Shown: positions 46,216 through 54,997 of the stretch, piece by piece
Layout of the letters: each line of letters begins with the position of its first letter
Position numbering within the stretch: position 1 is the first letter of the stretch
From: Paralithodes platypus
Taxonomy: Eukaryota > Arthropoda > Malacostraca > Decapoda > Lithodidae
Length of the DNA stretch: 64,000 nt
NCBI GenBank assembly: GCA_032716605.1
Contig: CM064573.1
Span: 8,544,440 to 8,608,439, forward strand
Direction: 5' to 3'
The notes under the pieces: generated by a model
Told to the model about the DNA's origin: nothing
What the model saw: the letters and a program-made list of their open reading frames with translations, nothing else
Database searches by the model: none
Position numbers and translations under genes: made by a program

Positions 46216-46500
46216 GGGGGGGCGGGAGGGAAGGAAGGGGGTAGGGGTGGTAGGGAGGGGGTGGAGGGCGGGAGGGGGCAGGGGTGCGGGGAAGGAAGGA
46301 GGGTGGGGGTGGGGGTGGGGGGGGGGGAGTTAACCAACAACGAGCCCCCCTACCACCCTACCCCCCCTAACTCCCCGCCTCCCCCTAACCCCGGCTACCA
46401 CCCTACCCCCCTCCCCTCCCCTCCCTACCCTCCTTCCTTCCCTTCACCCCTGCCCCCTCCCGCCCCCCATCCCCTCCCTACCACCCCCTCCCGCCCCCCC
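46216..46500. repeat. G/C-rich palindromic block 1
   Basis: A G-rich half (46216-46330; many GGG and GGGG runs) is followed after 'gttaaccaacaacgag' by a C-rich half that is largely its inverse. Runs such as GGGAAGGAAGGAGGGT pair with ACCCTCCTTCCTTCCC. Both strands could form hairpins, and the G-strand could form quadruplexes. Proline or glycine-rich frames here are artefacts. Confidence 0.8.
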
Positions 46501-47045
46501 ATAAAACACGTATAGCCTTTTTTAGCCCCTCGTCTTTTTTTAAAGTTTAAAAATTCCATAGACGAGTTATTTATGAACCGATTTTGTTTAAATTTATACC
46601 ATAAGTACACTTTTGGCAAGCTGAATCGAATGGCGCAAACAGAATTAAAATCGGACCATTAGTTTAGGATTTAGATTTTGACGGGGCTTCCTGGAGGGCC
46701 CAGGGGACCGTTTTTTGGACTTTAAAAGTCCTCTGTAGCCCAAACTATAAGTCCTAATGAATTCTACTTGGTGCCATTCGATTTTTCTCGCCAAGCTGCT
46801 TCTAGACATGGTCTTAGATTTCATTTCCGCCCAGCCATTCCCCCAGAATCGAAAAAAAAATCTCAAAAAACCTTGGGTTTGGGAGGCCCCGGCAAATCGG
46901 TAAATTTTGAACGAATTTTGACCTTGTCAATATTATTACATATTTGGATTCGTCTCGCCGTTGCGGATTCAACGGTATATTTTTTTTTAATTTTGACCTA
47001 TTTTTAGTCCCCCTAGGCCTATTTTAAAGTTTAAACACTTTAGGA
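46501..47045. other. Unassigned sequence between the two G/C-rich blocks
   Basis: AT-rich with short inverted motifs: 'aagctgaatcgaatggc' around 46618 faces 'tgccattcgatttttctcgc' near 46773, and 'aggaccgttttttgg' lies between. No coding sequence recognised. Confidence 0.4.
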
Positions 47046-47171
47046 TAGGTAGGTTAGGTTAGGTTAGGTGAGGTTTAGGCGAGGTTAGGTTAGGTTAGGT
47101 GAGGTTTAGGCGAGGTTAGGTTTAGGCGAGGTTAGGTTAGGTGAGGTTTAGGCGAGGTTAGGTTAGGTTAA

Positions 47172-47172
<1 letters not shown>
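47046..47172 (+). repeat. Degenerate TTAGG-type block
   Basis: About 127 bases of AGGTT/TTAGG repeats, with perfect stretches such as GGTTAGGTTAGGTTAGG mixed with 'gtgaggtttaggcgagg' variants. TTAGG is the ancestral arthropod telomere repeat. The block is short and imperfect, so it is interstitial rather than a chromosome end. Confidence 0.75.
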
Positions 47173-47219
<47 letters not shown>

Positions 47220-47470
47220 GTGGTGCGGGGAAGGAAGGAGGGTGGGGGGGGGGGGGGGGTGGGTGGGGGGGGGGGAGTTAACCAACAACGAGCCCCCCTA
47301 CCACCCTACCCCCCCTAACTCCCCGCCTCCCCCTAACCCCGGCTACCACCCTACCCCCCTCCCCTCCCCTCCCTACCCTCCTTCCTTCCCTTCACCCCTG
47401 CCCCCTCCCGCCCCCACCCCCTCCCTACCACCCCCTCCCTATCCGCCCCAACCCCCTCCTTCCCTCACTG
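47173..47470. repeat. G/C-rich palindromic block 2 with ~43-base poly-G
   Basis: A poly-G run at about 47174-47216 leads into a copy of block 1: 'gtgcggggaaggaaggaggg', then 'gagttaaccaacaacgagcc' and the same C-rich sequence. It matches block 1 nearly base for base over about 220 bases. Confidence 0.85.
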
Positions 47471-47591
47471 GGTAGATGAAATAATTCATAATTTTTTTTT
47501 TTTTTTTTTTTTATGTGATTGAGGGAGGCAAAAGGCATAACTGCCTATAGCGAGTGCCTCCCCCATAGTTAAAAGAGTGACAGGGCCAAAA

Positions 47592-49740
47592 TCAAGGGAC
47601 GTTTGAGCCAAAATGCCTGGACACACGGAGTTTGAAGCAATTTAAGTCATAGGAAGAGGGAAAGACTGATTCTGGGAGAGAGTTCCAGAGCTCAGCTGTT
47701 GAGTAGAAGAAAGTTTGAGAGTAACATTTCACTCTTGGGTTGGAGAGTTGCACAGAGTAGGGGTGGGATTGAGTTGCAAGACGGGTACCACGTGCCCTAC
47801 GTAAAGGAGGTGGTATGCACTGGGATAGCTCTGAGGAACACTGATTATTATAGTAGCGATAGAATAGCGAGAGAGATGCAACATTGCGGCGGAGAGAGAG
47901 AGATTGCAGAGAGTTGGTGAGTGGACGGGAGTTAATGATACGAAAGGCCTTCCTTTCAACTTTGTCTAGGAGAGCGGTGTGAGAGGAACCTCCCCACACA
48001 TGTGAACAATACTCAATACAAGGGCGCACTATGCCCCTGTACAGAGCAAGAAGCTGTGCAGGGGAAACCCCCTAAGGCGGTTGAGCACACCCAGCTTCTG
48101 GGAGGCTGCCTTAGCAAGACTGGTAATATGGTCCTTCCAAATGAGAGCAGAAAAAGAGACACCAAGAATATTGAGAGAAGATGAAGGGTTGATTTTTGTA
48201 TTGTTGAAGAATAAGGGATAGTCCGCTGGGAGATCCTGACGGGTAGATAGATGGAGAAATTGGGTTTTGGAAGCATTAAAGTTACAAGGTTTTCTCTGCC
48301 CCAATTGGAAATAGTATTTAGATCAGAATTTAAGAGTTCTATGGCTTCATTACGTTTGTCGTTGAGGGATTGCTGGCTGGGGCGTTCTGAAAAACTGATG
48401 GAGTAGTGCAAGGTTGAGTCGTCTGCGTTTGAATGGATGGGAATTAACCCTTATTTAGCGGCGAGCAACATAAGTCGAGTTAAATAAAGCTGGACTATGT
48501 GGCGGCGCTCGACATAGGTCGAGTGGCAATTTCAGCACGTAATGTGGCTGAGAGAGAGAGACAAGTGGTGGCAGGAGACTAGCGAGCGTATGACTGCTCC
48601 AGACCACCGCGGCGAACCTACTGACACAAATCTCAGCTCCCTCCTCCCTCTCTCACTCGCTACATACTCAATTATGTACTGAAAGTACCGAATTACCTGC
48701 TTTTTGCACTCGCGTTGCACGGTTATTGCAAGAAAACTATCCATCATACAAGGATCGTTATGGTGTCATTCGAAAGCTCTGTTTATGCCCTTTCAGGGAT
48801 AGGTACTTGTTTTACGTTCTGTGTCTTATTTAGGCATGAAAATGATCACGTAAACAGCCCTATTTTGGCTAAAAACACCCCGCTGTGCGGTACACATAAA
48901 TAAACCGCATAGGCCGCTCGTAAGGTGTTAAGGTACAGTTAAGGAGATCATTTATAAAAATTAGAAAGAGAATAGGAGATAGGACAGAGCCCTGAGGAAC
49001 ACCAGAGTTTATAGGGTGAGGAAGTGAACAATGGTCGTCCACAACCGTGGCTATGGAACGGCTGGAAAGGAAATTAGAGACAAAGGCACAGATGGAGGGA
49101 TAGAAACCGAAGGAGGGTAGTTTAGAAATTAAAGATTTATGCCAGACTCTATCGAAGGCTTTCGATATGTCTAGTGCAATAGAAAAAGTCTCACCGAAGT
49201 CCCGAAAGGAGGATGACCAAGAGTTAGTAAGATATGAAAGAAGATCACCAGTAGAGCGACCCTTAAGGAAGCCATACTGGCGATCTGAGAGCAGATTATG
49301 AGAAGAGAAATGCTTAAGAAATTTGGAAGCAAGAATAGTTTCAAAAACTTTAGAAAGACAAGAGATAAGAGCAATTGGACGATAGTTGGAGGGTTGAGAG
49401 CGGTCACCCTTCTTTGGGACAGGTTGAATGTGAGCAAACTTCAGCATGAAGGGAAGACGTTAGAGGATAGACAGAGACGAAAGAGTTTGCCTAGGCAGGG
49501 AGTCAGCACGGAAGCACAGTTTTTTAGAACAACAGGAGGAACACCGTCCGGACCATACGCCTTATTAGTGTTAAGCCCAGAGAGGGTAGAAAGTACATCT
49601 TTAGAAGAGATTAGGATATTAGGCATAAGTAAGAGAGAGGAGGGCGGAGAGGGAGGAATAGCACCGGAATCATCCAAGGTGTTAATTGCCTGCCTATAGC
49701 TAGGCATTGCGGGCCAGAGGGAGGGAGCCAAGAATTTAAA
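47592..49740 (-). pseudogene. LINE B copy 2 reverse transcriptase, broken
   Basis: RT and C-terminal region only. 49731-49441 reads ILISSKDVLSTLSGLNTNKA and PDGVPPVVLKN. After a frameshift, 49447-48932 reads PVPKKGDRSQPSNYRPIAL, SDRQYGFLKGRSTGDLL, ALDISKAFDRVWH and GVPQGSVLSP. The MITE then interrupts; on its other side the same frame resumes with the catalytic box as NADD instead of YADD (48411 on). Further frameshifts follow. The C-terminal part (48029-47592) has MRPCIEYCSHVWGG and LWNSLPESVFPSSYDL. It is inactive. Confidence 0.85.
48444..48931 (+). mobile_element. piggyBac-type MITE, copy 4
   Basis: 488 bp, TTAA at 48444-48447 and 48928-48931. Removing the element and one TTAA restores an uninterrupted reading frame in the host LINE, so the target duplication and both ends are defined exactly. 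Confidence 0.9.
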
Positions 49741-49939
49741 GGGCCGGGACCCTGCCTCACAGTCAGGGGGCCGGGAAACTACTGAGTTAACAATGGCCCA
49801 GGCTCCTCAGAGAGGTACGCTATGGGGTTGCTAGATACTTTATTTTGTAACTTACTGTTGCCTAACTTACCAGTCCAAATTGCTTCAAAATCACTTTATA
49901 AACTTATTATTGGCGAATATTTCTAACTTACAGGTGGCA

Positions 49940-50004
49940 TTATGATGCGATTGAGTCATACAGTCACTCTTGGGCTACTGTCGATATGACGCAATCGCGT
50001 CATA
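49940..50004. repeat. Short hairpin
   Basis: 'tatgatgcgattgagtcata' pairs with 'tatgacgcaatcgcgtcata' around a loop containing 'cactcttgggct'. Possibly a stripped-down foldback element. The rest of 49841-50122 holds nothing recognisable. Confidence 0.6.
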
Positions 50005-50122
50005 AAAATGTGAGAGGGTTAATTACCGTGGGAAAAACATCGCTTCGACCATCGAGCGAAATTCCTGGGGTGGCCGGAATTCCCCACCTCATCCATGTGC
50101 ATTATGGTGGTTTTGCCCGCTC

Positions 50123-50752
50123 GTATTTTCACCCACATGTATTTTCACCCGCATGTATTTTCACCCACATGTATTTTCACCCACATGTATTTCCACCCCG
50201 ATGTATTATCACCCACATGTATTTTCACCCACATGTATTTTCACCCACATTTAATTTTACCCATATGTATTTTCACCCACATGTATTTTAACCGCCTTGT
50301 ATTTTCACCGACATGTATTTTCGCCCACATGTATTTTCACCATGTATTTTCACCCGCATGTATTTTCAGCCACATGTATTTTCCCCCACATGTATTTTCA
50401 CCCACATGTATTTTCACCCGCATGTATTTTCCCCCACATGTATTTTCACCCACATGTATTTACACCCACATGTACAGGTATTTTCACCTACATGTATTTT
50501 CACCTACATGTATTTCTACCAACATGTATTTTCACCGACATGTATTTTCATCCACATGTATTTTCACCCGCATGTATTTTCACCTACATGTATTTTCACC
50601 CACATGTGTTTACACCCACATATACTGTATTTTCACCTACATGTATTCCTACCAACATGTATTTTCACCGACATGTATTTTCACCCACATGTATTTTCAC
50701 CCGCATGTATTTTCACCTACAGTACATGTATTTTCACCAATATGTATCTTCA
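50123..50752 (+). repeat. 16-bp minisatellite, ~39 copies
   Basis: Tandem TATTTTCACCCACATG units with scattered substitutions (CCGAC, CCTAC, CCGCC) and a few indels. Because 16 is not a multiple of three, a 48-base superperiod reads as the same 16-residue peptide repeat in all three forward frames. The long His/Phe/Pro/Cys frames are therefore not evidence of a gene. Confidence 0.95.
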
Positions 50753-50756
50753 TGGG

Positions 50757-50815
50757 AAGGTGTGGTGTAGTGGTTCTGATACTATCTTAAAGTCCCAGGT
50801 TCGAATCCCAAACTG
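50757..50815 (+). repeat. tRNA-like SINE head
   Basis: GGTGTAGTGGTTCTGATACT resembles a Pol III A box and GGTTCGAATCCCA a B box, spaced as in tRNA genes. Flanking sequence does not form an acceptor stem. A tRNA-derived SINE or tRNA pseudogene is more likely than a working tRNA. Confidence 0.55.
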
Positions 50816-50885
50816 TCAATGGGAAGATGTAATTGGGATGGAATATGTGTTATATTTGCTTTCCGCGCATCACCACAAAGTCCAC

Positions 50886-51518
50886 CGATAAACCATAGAA
50901 CACACTTAATCATTCGAATGCATTAGCATTGTTAGAATAATCCCATCTACAAAATGTATAATAATAATAATAATAATAATAACAATAATAATAATGATAA
51001 TTATATAATTTAAAATTTGGGCGACTACACTTCTTAGCGAAACCACTATATTCTGTTTAATTTCAACTGGCGGTAAAATGCAAAGTTACTATCAAACTTC
51101 TCTGTTATTAAGAATAGTTTGGAGTGAAATATGGTGCTAATTATATAAACTCGGTCTTCATATGATGCAGAGACATAGTAGTTTCCTGTTTTTCCATTAA
51201 GTCTCGAGAAATTAGCTGCAACGGGTTTGAATTTATCGTCAGCTCAAAAGAAACAGATTATAGTACCCTTCCCAGCGTTGGCCTGAACCACACTTCTCTC
51301 CCTTTGGTACCAGCAATTAAGTCTTGGGAGTGTATAACCCGGCTTTTGACCACCTGATCACAGCGCTCACTACTTTTGAAGGCAATTTCGGTACAATCGT
51401 CAGAGAGCCGTATCCCTCTCCAATGTCAGAGATACAATACTTGGTTATACTGCCATACAAAGATTCTTGAACCTTTAATGTTTCTGTGTTTATAATGCAA
51501 CTATAATTATGTAGGTAA
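50886..51518. other. No gene; (AAT)n microsatellite
   Basis: (AAT)n at about 50959-51000. Nothing else recognised. Confidence 0.6.
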
Positions 51519-51680
51519 GAGGTATCCTCACCAGGATTCGAACCCACTCACTCCAGGTATATTTGGGAGAGTCGGGCACCGTAACCACTCGGCCATTCGC
51601 TCATGGCCGAGTGGTTACGGTGCCCGACTCTCCCAAATATACCTGGAGTGAGGGGGTTCGAATCCTGGTGAGGATACCTC
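51519..51680. repeat. Near-perfect palindrome of two head-to-head tRNA-like sequences
   Basis: Two 78-base arms (51519-51596 and 51603-51680) are inverse copies with one mismatch, around a six-base loop TCGCTC. Each arm, read outward, has ATGGCCGAGTGGTTACGG (A-box region of a Ser/Leu-type tRNA) and GGTTCGAATCCTGG (B box). The anticodon arm does not fold well, so these are tRNA-derived rather than functional tRNAs. Confidence 0.8.
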
Positions 51681-52164
51681 ATACCCAACCTGTCGTACTT
51701 AATCGTATATAATTGATATAATTATATAGTTTGTATCAGTAAGTCTAGGGGTAAACAAAAAAGACATTGTTCGAAAATGGCAAAAACAATTAACATCCTC
51801 AATAATAATTAGACAAAATATCATAATAACCCCCAAGACGTTGCACCAGAATAGTGTTAACAGGAAAAACAAATGTTGACACTATACCTTGCTCAAAATA
51901 AGTGGACCAAAACTCTTGAACATTAACCTCTTTAACTCACAACTGACAAGGGTAATTCAGCTAATATTTCAACCGTTTGGGAAAGGCCAGACAGGGAAAA
52001 AGTTCGACAAATGTAAGCCCATTTGCTCTAGCCTTTTTTTAGTTAGAGAGGTTACTGTTCACTATTATTTGACAGACCTACTTGGAACAGAGAATAGCCA
52101 GTGTGTCTCACCTATCCCAATTGTATGGTCGATTACTTAAGCTATTTATTTATAACAATTATAT
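51681..52164. other. No recognisable feature
   Basis: An 83-codon open frame at 51889-52140 has no homology I recognise, no upstream promoter-like pair, and ordinary AT-rich composition. I regard it as chance. Confidence 0.4.
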
Positions 52165-52360
52165 TCCTTAAGGATTATACCGCGATTTGACAGTTATTCA
52201 TTAGACGATTTTATACAATTTAGAAGGAATGATCTGTGGAAAGTAAAAGGGTAAAGACTATCCCAATTAACCCTCTGACTTGTATATACCCTTCCTAATC
52301 TGAATACAATCGTCTAATATTATAAAAAATAAAATAAAAAATAAATAAAAATGCCTCATA
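52165..52360. repeat. Foldback repeat copy
   Basis: Same family as 16995-17195: 'attagacgattttatacaat' and 'cttgtatatacccttcctaa' with 'tgaatacaatcgtctaat'. The right arm is extended by A-rich simple sequence. Confidence 0.7.
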
Positions 52361-52426
52361 GTAAATTAACCACTTGGCCGGCCGCCTCTGTGTGTTATAG
52401 ATTATAGTGACCCTCGGTGCCATGGC

Positions 52427-52449
52427 CGGGGGGGGGGGGGGGGGGGGGG
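52427..52449 (+). repeat. Poly-G tract
   Basis: About 20 consecutive G residues. Confidence 0.95.
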
Positions 52450-52637
52450 CACTGTGCCACCACCCTAGGACAACATATCACTTCTAGGGCGATAGTTACG
52501 GTCGCTAGAGAAACGGGATTTATAGTCGGTTTCTTTTCATCAGACAGTAAATTGCATACTTCCATTAACATTTCTCAGTTATTTGTATTTCCTTTACGTT
52601 TATCTATGGCTTGAGGCTAAATTTGTGTGCGCATGGG

Positions 52638-52884
52638 AGTCTGTAGTGGGGACGGGAGGCTCAACACATTTCAGGTATGAGTTACTAACATCTATTTGGT
52701 TGCCAGGAGTGTTAACATGGTAGTCTGTAGTGGGGACGGGATGCTCAACACATTTCAGGTATGAGTTACTAACATCTATTTGGTTGCCAGGAGTGTTAAC
52801 ATGGTAGTCTGTAGTGGGGACGGGAGGCTCAACACATTTCAGGTATGGGTTACTAACATCTATTTGGTTGCCAGGAGTGTTAAC
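52638..52884. repeat. 84-bp tandem repeat, three units
   Basis: Units start at 52638, 52722 and 52806 and differ by only a few bases. The 84-bp period is a multiple of three, so a 28-residue repeat stays open on the minus strand (116 codons, 52600-52950). I see no promoter or homology; it is best described as a minisatellite. Confidence 0.85.
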
Positions 52885-53093
52885 AATCCAAGCGAATATT
52901 TTGCAGGAATAATCAGCAATAGACAAATAGTTAAGTACAGTTAGGAGCATACGAAAGGTGAAAGTTGTGGTATTTTGTAATGGTTATGATAGGTAATTGT
53001 GATGATTATGTAATGATTGTGGACAACAATTGCGATATATCACTGTTGTACGTTCTTATAATAGTTATAGTAGTTTTGAAATAAGTGTGGTAA

Positions 53094-53302
53094 TTAACCT
53101 TCTCAGGGTCGATGACGCACTTCATTTTCTGTTATCTGGCTAATATTAGTCGATTATATTCAGATCAGGAAGGGTGTATGGACTTCAGAGGGTTGATTGA
53201 GATGTGCTTTACGCTTTCAATTCCCACATATCCTTTCTAAGTTTTATAATATCGTCTAATGATAGCCAAAATAAGCTGCTAAACGTGTGAGAACCTCAGA
53301 GG
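53094..53302. repeat. Foldback repeat copy
   Basis: Left arm 'ttaaccttctcagggtcgat', 'ggctaatattagtcgattat'; right-arm reverse complement 'ataaccctctgaggttctca', 'ggctatcattagacgatatt'. The arms extend to within a few bases of both ends. Confidence 0.7.
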
Positions 53303-53459
53303 GTTATTGGTGTTGATGTTATTCAAGTGTGGTAATAGCTTGGGTGTTGATGTATGACATTAGGATACAGATGAATGCGTGCCATCATATTCTAAGATGT
53401 TGGCATACTATGACTAAAATATATCATATAATTATACAGTATATATTATATATATATAT

Positions 53460-54986
53460 TGTTACGTATCTTGATCCTCAAGTGGTTAACTTGATGAATC
53501 TAGATAGCACAGAGATATATATTAAGGTATCAGTCAGCTGAAGGCAAAACAAAAGTAAAATCTAATAAAATAATTTCCTGTTGTTGCTTCCTTTCCTTTT
53601 GGATCTTAGGACTTAGTATCCTTTATTGACTGATACTCTTTAATTATGAAAAATACTGAAACTAATTAAAGTCATGTAGTATTTATAAAGAATTATTATT
53701 TAACCGAAGCTTAGTAGGCTATGGTTATGAACCGAATAAGTTATAGCTAAAGAAGGACTATTAATTTTATAAAAAGTCTTGAAAGATAAATAGTAAAGTA
53801 AGAATATTTCTGTCTCTTACCCTTTTTGAAATTAATAGATAGTTTTCTTCTATGTCCTTTTATTTATATTTAATGTAATTATTCTTGGTTCTTGTCTTAC
53901 GTTAATAGTATTATATTATTATTATCATCAGGAGTAATATCAAAGTCACATAAAAAGTTAGATATATATTTAATAATTAGTTAAATTTATTTCTTAACCA
54001 CGTAACATTGAGGTTTGATTATGAGTAAATAAAGTTACAGGATCGTTTCATAGATTCGATTCAGGTCTCACTCAAATAATATGAAAAGCAAAATATAATA
54101 TTTTGAAGCAAAAGAATTTTCTTCAGCTTAGGAAATCACTAGAAGTAATATTAACACAGCCATGTTAGTCTAAGGCGATATTCCTAATACGAGACAATAG
54201 CATCACCGTACTAAGCACCATTAAGCAATGTAAGCTTAATTCAAAGAAAATGAAAGAACTCGTAAGTATTAATATAACACAATAGTATTACTTTCATCAT
54301 AACCCAATTACTTAAAGAGTTGCTTTAGTCCACAAGTTAGTCAACTAAAATAGTTAAGTACATAATAATAGCGTAAACGTTAATTCCCAATCAAATAGTT
54401 AAACACATAATAGTAGCGTTCACGTTAATTCCCAATTAAATAGTTAAAAACATAATAGTAGTGTTCACGTTAATTCCCAATCAAATAGTTAAACACATAA
54501 TAGTAGTGTTCACGTTAATTCCCAATCACATATCTCACTAACCAACATAACATAAGTGTTTACACCGAACACACTTAACACACATTTATATAATCTGACT
54601 GACAGTCACAATCCCATTATAATACTTCACCCCGTCTTCCTCCAGCTGCAAGTTCACCTTCCCCAACTCCAAATGAGACTGATTTGAATGCCCACAACTC
54701 GGGTCTTTTATACCAAACAATGATGGTGTAGGAACGAATCAGGAGGCGGCGGGTCGTGCCTGCTCCAATCATAGCTCCTCGAGTCGCATAACAGGTGCGT
54801 GGTCCACTCACAGCTCCTGGCGTCGATCATACGTCATGGCATCGGTCATCGAGGTGTGAAGGCTAGCATGCTGGTATGGGGCGAGATGGTTTGCCCACTC
54901 GCTAGTCTGCTTCACCATTTGGGTAGTGGGCTCCTTCAACTCTAATTCTAACTCTTAAATTAACATACAGGGCTCCGTATGTCAGA
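53460..54986 (-). repeat. Gypsy-2 3' LTR
   Basis: 1527 bp. It contains four copies of a ~45-bp repeat (54365-54530; unit includes 'cgttaattcccaatcaaata' and 'gttaaacacataatagtag'). The polypurine tract of the element (AGGGGGGAGG on the minus strand) adjoins it at about 54987-54997. Confidence 0.9.
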
Positions 54987-54997
54987 CCTCCCCCCTA

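Larger units (their letters stand above)
47480..49840 (-). mobile_element. LINE B copy 2, 5'-truncated, with poly(A) tail
   Basis: Same family as 4985-7480 on the minus strand. The 3' end carries a poly(A) tail, read as T at about 47490-47511. The 5' end lies just before the RT domain (about 49840). It is interrupted by MITE copy 4 at 48444-48931. Confidence 0.85.

Noticed and set aside
46204..46515. Gly- and Pro-rich frames
   Set aside because: Translations of the G/C-rich palindromic blocks.
47046..47172. True telomere end
   Set aside because: The block is only ~127 bases, degenerate and followed by ~17 kb of interspersed repeats, so it is interstitial.
50123..50752. Array of direct repeats resembling a CRISPR array
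   Set aside because: Units are contiguous with no unique spacers, and the context is a eukaryotic genome.
50095..50891. Long overlapping open frames rich in His, Phe, Pro and Cys
   Set aside because: They are translations of a 16-bp minisatellite in three frames; no independent coding evidence.
51603..51680. Functional Ser/Leu tRNA gene
   Set aside because: A and B boxes are present but acceptor and anticodon stems do not pair, and the sequence is in a palindrome.
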